Origin: Cladocopium goreaui
Lineage: Eukaryota > Sar > Dinophyceae > Suessiales > Symbiodiniaceae
Assembly (NCBI GenBank): GCA_947184155.2
Contig: CAMXCT020000829.1
Span: forward strand, 132,501-196,500
Length of the DNA: 64,000 bases
Direction: 5' to 3'
Made by a program: the position numbers and the translations under genes. Below, in pieces: positions 24,289-34,700 of the stretch. The notes beneath the pieces are model-generated. The model made no database searches, was not told where the DNA came from, and saw only the letters and a program-made list of their open reading frames with translations. Position 1 is the stretch's first letter, and every line of letters starts with the position of its first letter.

Positions 24289-25841
24289 TGTAGAAAAAGC
24301 GCCGTGCACAGATCTGCGATCAGATCCAACGCTTCATCCAAAATTCCTACAGAACTACGCAGGCAGACGCGTACGTCAACCACGCACACCAAACACAAGC
24401 GCAGCGCGTAAGTCCCTAAACTAATTAAACTAAAGCACAACCGTGTCAAGAAGACTGTTTCACCCTCGACTCCCACATGCTGACGTCAAGCTCCTTCTTT
24501 TCGCTCCCGACGCAACACGATCAGTCACAGGGAAACAAAACACAACAAACAAACAAAACACCGAAGGAAGATACAGTGTTCCCATGTGTTGGTCTGTCTT
24601 ATGTCAAGTTATGTGACACAGCAGCTCTGGTTCATTAAATGAACTTCTGACACCAGTCCTTCGAGCCGATGTCTCAACTGGTAAACTCGATTCCAGGTTT
24701 CCAGTTAACAAACCTCAAGTTCTTCAAATAAAGGTTTGTTGAAACGATTCCAGCTGCTACAAGTCTACAAAACTCAATTTCCACTAAGTGAATTCAAAAA
24801 CATCGAAACACTTCCAAAAGTTCTCAAATCAAACTGGTTCTCATTCAAACGTGAATAACCAGCTCATTAGTCACAAGCTGACTAGCTTCTCAAGAACGAA
24901 GTGATTCACACAAAGTATCTGTACAACCTTCTTCTGTATACAAAACATAGTCAGAACATAACGTTCCTTCTCCAAATCAGCTTTCCACATAGAGATAGCA
25001 TCCCACAGCTTCAAACCTCAATGTAGAATAGAATGTTCTGTTCGACATTGTCAATGTAGGTCAGCCAAATACAGTTGTATCGCTGAAGTCTTTCGACCAC
25101 TGTAATAGCCAATCTACAATGTAGACCAAAGTCGTCTCAAAACAATGTTGTCCTCACAGAGATAACCAAAGTCTTCTCAAGGACGATACAATGCTCACCA
25201 TAGGATCAAGTGTATGATCCATAGGTCACGATGACGATGATGTAGGTATTATCCTCACAATACCGAAACATCTCATCACAAAGCTCTTGGACAAATAAGA
25301 CGAATAAATATGGCAATTGTCCTCACAATGCCACTGCATCTCATAATCCAAACTCAAAGTGTAGTAGCTTCTCTCCATCAGGTACTTTCAGCTAGCTTAA
25401 ACTCTTCTCCAAGAGTTTCTGGCTGTGTTCTCATCACTTGGAGAGAATAAGCTTCCCAGTGTCGATGACACAATAAACAAACTCAATGTCAAACCAATGT
25501 AGGTATCTTCAGCTCAAGTAATAAGCTGTACCAGACTCAAGCTGAATCCGGGATAAGGTGTAGAACTGACTAATACGTCACAATCAGTATTGACCTGATC
25601 AATGACATCATCCTGATGTCACAGAATGATGGGTCCGAGGCTAATAGAATATTGTGATACAGGTTGGTCACATACAAGCTTCCTTCCGCAATAAGTAGAG
25701 TGTTCTCTACCAATCTTCCATGACGCGATGAACTCTTGTAGTAGCCTTCCACGTATCTTCTGTGCATAAACTATACAATGATGAATGGCATGTCGCTCCA
25801 CCCTTACCCAAAGGGTGTTCCCATAGGGTGTCAAATTTCCA
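24289..25841 (-). repeat. LTR, 5' copy in element orientation
   Basis: Same 1,553 bp as 15848-17400. It should hold the element's promoter, but no motif could be assigned. Confidence 0.9.
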
Positions 25842-25843
25842 TA

Positions 25844-26215
25844 CTTCATCAAAGTCAGTTCTTCACTCATGTATTGTTATGTACTGTAAAGTCTCACAAC
25901 CACCCTTCATCAAAGTAAGTTCTTTCCTGATGTATTGTCATGTAGTGTAAAGTCTCGCACCACCCTTCATCAAGGTCAGTTCTTTTCTGATGTATTGTTA
26001 TGTAATGTAAAGTCTCACACCACCCTTCAGTTCTTTTCTGCTGTATTGTCATGTAATGCAAAGGCTCACACCACCCTTCATCAAGGTCAAGTCTCACTCG
26101 CCCACCACCCTTCATCACTCTGTATTGTCATGTAATGCAAAGGCTCACACCACCCTTCATCAAGGTCAAGTCTCACTCGCGCACCACCCTTCATCATAGT
26201 CAATTCCATCAAGTA
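25844..26215. repeat. About 62-bp tandem repeat, right part
   Basis: Continues the array interrupted by the LTR element, with about six full or partial units built on CACCCTTCATCAAGGTCA and TGTATTGTCATGTAATG. The last units are shortened. Confidence 0.9.
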
Positions 26216-26366
26216 AAAGTCATTCGTAACTCGTGAAGTATTGCTTCCCAACTTCCTTTGATAAGGAAATGGAAGTGGACCTGCTGGATGGGTCTATGTG
26301 GTTCATTCGCAGGCCGATTGGGCTCCGGCAGCGAGATCCAAGCATGGAACTGATCTGACGAAATGC

Positions 26367-26475
26367 TCTGATTTAGTCTTACCAGCGCTGACAGACTGCC
26401 GGTGGTAGTTCAAATCCCTGCTGCTCCACTCGGGAGTCTCAAGTGCGACCCGCCGAAAGGCAACGGGCGCCAACC
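26367..26475 (+). mobile_element. tRNA-derived SINE-like copy 2
   Basis: It shares with the element at 53172-53300 a tRNA-like head (GACAGACTGCCGGTGGTAG) with a B-box-like GTTCAAATCC at 26408-26417, and a body ending CGAAAGGCAACGGGCGCC. Similarity is gapped but runs in the same order over the whole length. No clear target duplication or A-tail is visible here (a T run follows), so this is an older or partial copy. Confidence 0.6.
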
Positions 26476-27379
26476 TTTTTTTTCCGTCCAACGCCGTATG
26501 GCTTTCGCCAGGTCGTTCAACATGTGTCCAATCATGTTGCATGTGAGATTAATTAATTAATTCACGCAGGGGCCAAGCTGTAGGGCCGCAACAGGCAACT
26601 GGTAGAGGACCGATACATAGTCCTATTCCCTGGTCACGTTCAAAAGAACAAAACCGAAACACAAAGAACCAAAAGCAAAAACAACACCAAACACAAGCAC
26701 AAGCAAAAACGAACCACACAAAACACAAACAAGCAAACAAACCAAAAAACACACAAGTGACGTGTCAGGTTCCAGTTATGGGTGAAAAAGATCTATTGAG
26801 GCTAGAGGTGATAGCTTAGTATCATCTCAGCGCATGCAGATGACAACTTATGTGTCATGTTACGCAGGCCCATAATACAAGACAACAACGAAAAATCCAC
26901 AAAAACACCATGGGCCACTTGAAGGGTGCAAAAAGCAACAAAGCTCAATGCGGAAACCAGGGATCCCCCCAGCCAGGATCCCCGAGATCACAAAGAGCAG
27001 CCTTCACGGCATGACATTCACCCTGACACTTTGAAGCAAACACCGACAACGCCGGGTCACAACAAAGTGGTGAGAAAAAACTAGGTAACGTCGTCCATTG
27101 CGGTCCCGCTGTTTTTGTTTGTTTTGAAAACAAGCATCTTGCTATTTCGATAACCCTTATGGCACTTTCTGTCACCATGGATTTTGCGCCATGTTCAAAT
27201 GCCTTGCGTTTTACAGCACTTTGTGTCCATTTTGTGCTATTTCCAATGGGTTTTACAAGTCCATGTGCAAATCAGCGAAAAAAAAACGCTTGGAAGCCAG
27301 CAATATGTTAGAATCGTGTTGCATACATGATAGACCAGACATAGACACATACCTTGCATACTTGGACATGTACACTGAT
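26476..27379. other. Gene-free stretch with A/C-rich segment
   Basis: 26640-26760 is strongly A/C-rich on the plus strand (AAACACAAAGAACCAAAAGC type). The rest is unremarkable. No gene is supported. Confidence 0.5.
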
Positions 27380-27468
27380 TCTTATATACATATATGCAAG
27401 TATATATACATATATTTATATATCCATATATATATATGTGTGTGTGTAACCTGACACAAACAGGCATG

Positions 27469-27499
<31 letters not shown>

Positions 27500-27503
27500 G
27501 TAC
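27380..27503. repeat. TA/CA dinucleotide microsatellites
   Basis: Alternating (TA)n, (TG)n and (CA)n tracts. The TG and CA runs form a potential palindrome. Confidence 0.9.
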
Positions 27504-27510
27504 ATATTCA

Positions 27511-27735
27511 TCCCAACCCCACCCCACCCCAACCCCAACGGGCAGCGTAACATCATCAGCGTACCATGAACGTTAACATCCCCCCCCACCCCACCCCAAC
27601 CCCAACGGGCAGCGTAACATCATCAGCGTACCATGAACGTTAACATCCCACCCCACCCCACCCCAACCCCAACGGGCAGCGTAACAACATCATCATCAGC
27701 GTACCATGAACGTTAACATCCTACCCCACCCCAAC
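27511..27735. repeat. About 70-bp tandem repeat, 3 copies
   Basis: The unit contains CCCCAACGGGCAGCGTAAC, CATCATCAGCGTACCATGAA and CGTTAACATCC, with a variable (CCCCA)n tract and a variable ATC count. Confidence 0.9.
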
Positions 27736-27942
27736 CCATGTTTGTTAAAAACTAGCAAATTCCCCGGGGCCGTATTGGACGACGTCAGCAAAAACTACCG
27801 CAGTGAAACATGAGAGTGAAACATGATCTAAGGTGAAAAAGACGTCGAGGCTACGGCACTCAGGGCACACTCAGAGTCCGCTCAGATCTGCTTTTCCAAT
27901 CATCATACTGCATCAAAATTGGTTCCGGTAGGCACCATTGTG

Positions 27943-28344
27943 CTAGTGCTCTTGCAACTCGTCTTCATGGTATGGGAGATTGTACTCGTCATCGGTGCGT
28001 GGTGATATCTGTGCATTGAGTTCTTCGGACGAGGTGCTGGCTCCCTTGGCTGTATGGTGAAGCTGTAGTAAGGCTTTCTGTGCCTGGGTTACTTCGTAAC
28101 AGGCAGATATGGTACAGCTATCCAAGATACAGCCAATTTGACGGAGTTGGCGTATAGCCGCCTCAAGGTCATTCACCCTCTGGGATGGGATGCTTTGGAT
28201 TCCTTGAAGCTTCTGTCGGGCCTTCTCTAGAAGTTTGGTGGCATCATCGACTTCACTGATAGTGACCTGGCAGAGGGTCATTTGAGTGATGGACTGTGCA
28301 AGACGATGGACAGCGGCGTCTTTGATAGGAGTCGGTCGCTCCAT
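27943..28344 (-). CDS. Small helical protein, last ORF of the minus-strand block
   Basis: ATG at 28344 gives about 133 codons. The protein is mostly predicted helix, rich in Gln, Leu and Ala (for example DDATKLLEKARQKLQG and DLEAAIRQLRQIGC), with an acidic C-terminus (DDEYNLPYHEDELQEH). No known domain. It lies 450 bp downstream of the giant helicase ORF on the same strand and has the general character of the 89-aa ORF at 48405-48674, so both may be accessory or structural proteins of the same element. Confidence 0.5.
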   Translation of the reverse strand: MERPTPIKDAAVHRLAQSITQMTLCQVTISEVDDATKLLEKARQKLQGIQSIPSQRVNDLEAAIRQLRQIGCILDSCTISACYEVTQAQKALLQLHHTAKGASTSSEELNAQISPRTDDEYNLPYHEDELQEH

Positions 28345-28797
28345 TCCAACGGACAAAGTTGTCTACAGGTTTGTAGGTGGACTAAGGCTTCAGGGTATTC
28401 AACTGGTGTTCACAGTATTGCCACCTTGATCGAGAACGGGCATGTGGTGGTGTGGTGAAGATCATTGGCCGGTCGAAAGATTGGTTGATCGAAGGTCAAA
28501 CGGCGACGGGCACCATGGCTAGATGTACTTTGACATCGCCCTACACTACCATGCAATAATTAAGGTAGTCCAACCCGAACAAAAAAAACACCTTAAAAAA
28601 CCCAGAAAAGGATTATTATAACCGCCCCCCACCGCCTCCCGTCCCATACTGGCGTCGGCATGCTAACGGCAAAGGTAGTCGCAGCGGGCAGTAATCAACC
28701 ATGAGTACGCCATGGTGACAACGCCGCGCAACCTAGGTCAACTTACAGGCTGAATGCATGGATGGGACACTGGGGTATTCTGCGTCACCCATGTGGC
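28345..28797. other. Spacer downstream of the giant helicase ORF
   Basis: About 450 bp without a gene. It contains a C-rich tract (CCGCCCCCCACCGCCTCCC) but no stem-loop that I can see. Confidence 0.4.
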
Positions 28798-31700
28798 TTA
28801 CTGGAACTGCTCGTGTGAGGTGGTGCGAGGGTCGCCACTGCTACTAGCACCACTGGCGGCAGCAGTGGCGGGGGGGGGATCACTGCTCTCCGCTGGTTTC
28901 ATCATTTGGGCGATGAGCGGGTGGGTTCGCTTGTCACGCAGGATCCGCGTCATTTCGCGAGTGAATGCCGCAGGGTCATCAACCAGCTCCTTCGCTTCCG
29001 CCAGTGGCCTGTCAAGGACAATGGCAATGAGCATTTCGCCACCATCTTTGTGGATTAGAGTTGGTCGGCCGGCCTGTATCTCGGCGAGGATTGCCACCGC
29101 CTTGTTTTCACACAAAGTGCGTTCCCATTCCTCCAGAGCTCTTTGCGATAGGGTGTCAGTCTGTGGTGGGGCTTTCAGGGCAGCTGGTGTTCCTAACGCT
29201 CGTAGGAAGGGGCTGTCGGGAGGGATGGGGGATGGGAAGCGCTGAATGGCCGCTACGGCACGTTGGACGTCATTTGCTTGTACATCATATGACGTGGTCG
29301 TTTTCTTGCTTATGGCAGGCTCGGAGTCAGCCCATAGTTGCTCCAGTGTATATCCTGGTTTCGGTTCCATATACTTTCGGTTCCACACTGCATGATGGGA
29401 CCATTGGGGCACGTCATAGTTGATTTCCACTGAATCCCTTTTCATGTCATATTCTTTGAGCATATCATCTAATTCTTGCAAGCTAGCAGCTCTGTGAATA
29501 CAACATTGTCTGACAGCGCCATCGATGTGGAGTGGCCATCCCACAGGCATGTGAGAGTCTTCCAGGAGTCCGTCACCATTTTGCTCTATGATTGTACCCA
29601 ACATGGGGACATCAATAGTTGCTTTGAGGCTGACTTGAGCACGTTTGCACTTCCATGTGTCAGGTGCCAATAGGCCTCTGCCAGCCAAAAGCTCAAGCGA
29701 CGAAAACTGGGGTTGGTCATTCGCTGGTAACACCTCTTCTCTGATGACTAACTTCAGCCCATGTAATGGCTGGGGTTGCTCCTTTTGAGGGTCTTGAGGT
29801 GATTGAGATGTGGTGTCCTTGGGTGTTGTGTCTTCAAACCAGGTGGGACGGACTGACTGGACTCCTATGGGACTTGCAGAACTAGCGGTTTTAATGCTTT
29901 CTCTGCGCAGGCTATGGTAGACGGGCGGGATCATCCATGCCGGCACAAAGACTGTGATAAACTGCACGTTCCAAATGACCTGCAAATTTTGCGGCTTGAC
30001 TTCAGGCGTGATACATCTTACCTGACCATCGATCACTCTGGTGTATGATTCAGCGCGGTCGAAGGATGCTGTGACTTTCAGGCCTAGGTACAGTTCCCTA
30101 AACCAATATTCCTTGAGCATCATAAAGGAAAGGTGAGGTGCCCTCACTTCCAATACGTGCGAGGCTGGCATTAGAAGAGTGACCATCCATTCAGCTAAGA
30201 ATTCAATCATTTTGGCTTCGAGTTTGGGGAGGATGGCTTGAACTGCTCGTAGTGCACCCACGATGTCCGGGACATGCCTACGTGAGGGCAATCCAACTGT
30301 TCGCTTGGCATACTCGTCAGCAAAGTAAAGTCTGCACAACTTTGAGACCCACTGGCTCGGTTTCTCCATGTCTATGGTGATCTTAGCCAGGGGCCAAGGG
30401 TCTGGGAGCGTGGATAAACAGTGCAATAATTCGGAGGTTAGGTCTGCTGAGATAACTGGGAGAGCTTCTCCTTGCGGGCGATAGTCAACTGCAGGGCCTA
30501 CCGTGCCTTTGCTTTTTTGCGTGTGGGTGCGGGCGGCACTATGCACTGCTTGGATGGCGGTCTCATATTGACTGACCATGGCTCTTAAGTACTTGCATGC
30601 GCGGACGGCTGCTCTTCTTGTGTTTGGCCCGTCTTCGGGCTGGTTCTTGGCAGCTACTGCAAGGATGTCTCTCGCCTCTTCTTCTGGCGACCGTTTGGGT
30701 TCCGTATCAGGTGCAGGTGCATTGAGAGCGGTACCTTGGACTGGCGCTTCTTTTGCGCGCGGCAAGTGGTCTGGGATTGGTAACTTCGGGTGTAATCGCC
30801 ATCCATCAAAGAAGTATATGCCAGGCAAGGACAGGATCTCCTGTTCTGGGCCCGACTGTGCTACTATGTGCCCGGTGCGTGCTTTGTACAGTCCTGAGGG
30901 TAGGCACACGTAGGTGGGAGAGGGTGTGCGATCAGCAGCGTAGGCATATAGGACAACTTCAGAGAAAGGGAGATCTTGCTCGGGGAGCCACTTGTGTTGA
31001 GTTCGTAAACCTGCTTCAACTTCTTGGAGGCGCTCCCTGTTTAGCCATCGTAGGTCTGACCCTCGCACCAATATCAGACGATATCTCGCTCGCTTCACTT
31101 CGTCAGCTTGCTGGTCGTAATATTGATTGGCGATTGCAAGGGGAGGGAACTCCCAGGTTGGTGCCGAATTCAGTGACCATCGGCTTAACTGTGCGAGATT
31201 CTCTTGAACCGGGTCAGGGTCAAAGTCTGGCCACCTCCACGTCGTTACTCCTCTCCGGAGGCCCCGGATGCCGTATGCAATTGTGGCAATCACCTGCGCC
31301 ATGCCCATGAGCCCCATCATGTCCAGCGGAGAGACTAGCACTGTTAAGGATTTGGACCGGGTGAGCCCCACAGTGATTCTGCCAAGGCAGTCTTCAGTAT
31401 CTTCTGTAGGAGAGCCATTGGAGTAGTATTTAGTGTTGAGAAATCCAATACTGGGCTGAGCTACGATTGATACCTGTGCTGTTCCTCCTGCTGAATTGGC
31501 TATTGTTTCGACACGCAGGGTGCGAACATAATCCCTTTTGAGCACGGAGCGATTCAAGTTGTTCTTGTGATCAGTTGCGGTGGTCATAGTAAAAAGCCCG
31601 TCTGCAAATCCAGCATTGTGAGGGAAGGGGGTGAGCACCTCTGACACAAGAGTCTCTAAATCTGTCGCTACCAACCCGTTAATCCTAGCATTCGTATCCC

Positions 31701-34700
31701 AAAGCACTAATTGGAACCCTGGTGGCTTGTCGGGAAGTCCTCCCGAGGCAAAACTTCCCAGTTCCCATAGGCCATTGATCTGCCTGCAAAGATCGGGATA
31801 TCTAACTGCAACCACTGCATGGTATGTCACAGGACTAACTCTGGAGCTGGAGGGAAGCATTAACCCCCAAGCATGGATGTCACTCACTCCGGCGGTTTGG
31901 GAATTTAAGACTGCTTGTATGTCACCAGCCATGGGTAGGAGGGTAGCGGCATGTTGCAAAATCCAGGCAAGGCGCACGAGAGACCGTGGAAAATTTAGAG
32001 CGGTACCCTCCAGCAGTTCTGAGTCCACAAATCGGGAGTGTCGTTGCATATTGGGCTGGGCGGCTTCAAATTGGGCTTTGAGGCCTGGAAGCACAGTGCT
32101 GGCTGCTCTGAGGTCTTCCTCATCCTGCGGCGAGAGGTGACTTGTCCATAGCTGACCTAACGTGGACTGTCCTCGTTTGAGGATTTGACTAAGAGCCGCT
32201 AAACCTTCATTTGCCGAACCGTCCAGCAGTCGGATCATTGCATCGGCAAGGTTGGCTGGCATGTAATAATTGCGGTCGCTTCGCAGTCCATGCTTTTTGG
32301 CTAGCAGTAGTTGTCGTGACCTTTTTGCGTTGCGAGCTGCCCGATCGATGCCGCCAGGTGTCTGCTCAGAGTCTCCTGTCCACAAGACCAGGGGTTGCTG
32401 TTTCAGCAGGCTGATAACTGCAATCTCGCGGTCAGTACCATACTGCTGGCCTTCATCAATGACCAGGAGGGAGAGCTCTTGCATAAAACCACCCATTGTG
32501 GACCATTGCATGGTAAGATCCTGGGCTACCGTTCCCCCGGTGGCTAAAATTAACTGACACTTGTTCAGCATTTGCCTTCTTTCTCTCGGGTGGATATCAA
32601 ATTTCGTGTGGGAGTAACTGCTTTTGTTGCGCTCTTGGTCTCCCACCAGCCTACCTATGCGCCCAAACACCCCCGACGGGGGGTCGAGCCATAGGAGGAG
32701 GTCAGCAAAGGATCTAGTGCCGGAGTTCTCTTTACAAATGAACAGTATTTTGAGGCTGTCGGTATTGTCGATTTCAATCAAGGCCAGGATGAGGATTGCC
32801 ATCGATTTCGACTTGCCTGCTCCGAAAAGCCCTTGGATACACAGATCTAGCCGATTGGTGAGCAACGCCATTGTCACTGCGCAGAGTGTGCCTAAAACAT
32901 GTCCGTCAATCTCAGCGGCAAAGGATAGTGCCGTGGAGCGGGTCCAGGGGTGAAGCTCGCCCTCTACGTGACATGGAATTAGCACTAGACGTAGCAACTG
33001 GCCGCACAAATGCAAGAAATGTGATCTTTTGTTGCCCTCCATTCCTTCCACTGCCGTTTGTACATTATAGATACCTAATCCCAGGTGGTATCTGCACGGG
33101 GAGGTTTGCGCGACAGCGGTAAGCTCTCGGGTAGGCTTAGTACATCCGAACATCCACATTGTATGTAGGAAGAAGGTCTTTGGGACCGGGCTTTTCTGTC
33201 CCTGGACGGTCGCATCAATGGGGTCCAGGTGCTGGCCGGAGGCACTATACCAGTCTTGGAGGGCTTCGAGTTGTTCCTTTGCAAAAAATTCAATGGCTGG
33301 TCCTGAAAGGAAAGCAACTTCGATGAATTTGGGGTTGCACTGTCTATATATGCGTGAGGCAGCTAGCTCATCCTTTTTTTTGGATGCGCGCGGCGTGATG
33401 GCTAGGACCAGGCCAAACAGGATTTGAAGGTCATCTCCGTCATCAGCTGGTGCTTCTGCTGTACCTACCATGGCAATAAGTCTACCCGTGCCAATGGGGC
33501 TGACTTTGTGATGGTGCGCATCGCTGGCTAGTAGGCTGAACACTTCAGTTTTACCCAGGCTTGGATGTCGGAACGCGAATGCATCTTGTCCGCCTTTGAC
33601 TTTCCAGTGTCCAAACTCGCTACCTTTGAAGAGAAATTCAAGGGCGATGGGTTGCGATGGTTGTCGGACAGGTCCTGCACTTTGCATTGTTAACCCTGTT
33701 TCATTATAGCCTTCATTGGGGCTGAGCATGGGCAAATAATAATCTAACATGTAGACAGCCATGGGTAATTGCAAGGTGCCAAGGAAATGTTGTACCATGG
33801 TGGTATAGTTGAGCAACTTGGTTCTTGAGGAGATGGTGACTGTTGCCAACGTGGCTAAGTATTGGGTTGCCTCTTGCTCAGTTTTGACCTCCGAGTTATG
33901 GGCAGCAATGTGGGTGACAAGTGCCTGTGTCGTGGTTTCAGGTAGCTCGCACATCTCAGCTAATTCGCGCAGGAGTTTTCTGGCTGTTCTTGGGAGTTCA
34001 AAACTGCACCATGAGATGAGACGGAGGGGAGCCTGTGAGTACACTTCGAAGGGGAGCACTCCAGGGGTACCTTCTAACTGCTCCATATCTGGTCGTCCTT
34101 CAGGTAGGGCGACGCGTGTCCAATGCGAGTAATTGTGTTGTGCAGTGCCAAGGTACGCTCTCCATCCTGTGATATGCGTAATTGCAAATCCCCGTTGCCT
34201 AAGCAATTTAATGTCATGGTTCGACGGGTTCCATACGCAAAGTCTGTCATCTGCATGGTGAATGAGGTGGACCTCTCTCATCTGAGATAAGTTGTATGCC
34301 GTCAGCAGCGATGGTGGCAGGGCAATGGCTGCTAGCACGGTTTTGCCTTCAATGTCTGGGAATTCCGAGAGGATAGTCTCCCATACCATTCCTGCATACG
34401 AGCCAGCGCTGTGCCCTCGGATGTAGATAGAGCCTACCATGTATCCTGTTAATCTCAGAAGGTCTACTGGGCGGATTTCAGGGGGCAGACATACTCCGAC
34501 TAGCGGGTGTGCAACTAGTAACTTAGTGAAAAGCCGCAGGCCATGTATGTACCCGGGCCACGGCGGTTTCCTGTGTGCCGGGATGATAGGGCAGAAGCGC
34601 AACAGTTTCATGGCCCGACTGATGATTTGCGCCTGCAATTGGTTCGCACTGGGCATTCCTAAGACGCGGCACCAGAAGTGTGCACCTATGGGAAACATGG

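Larger units (their letters stand above)
15843..25848 (-). mobile_element. 10-kb non-autonomous LTR retrotransposon (LARD-like)
   Basis: Direct repeats 15848-17400 and 24289-25841 (1,553 bp each, constant offset 8,441) begin TG and end CA. Flanking CTTCA occurs at 15843-15847 and 25844-25848, the latter after two extra bases (TA). On the minus strand the right LTR is followed at once by TGGTAGCCGAGCTC, like an initiator-tRNA PBS (TGGTA..GAGC), and the left LTR is preceded by GAAAGGGGGTT, a polypurine tract. The interior has no RT, RNase H, integrase or protease motif. It contains three modest ORFs and several minisatellites, so it must rely on enzymes from another element. No difference between the LTRs was seen in the lines I compared, which suggests recent insertion. 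Confidence 0.88.
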
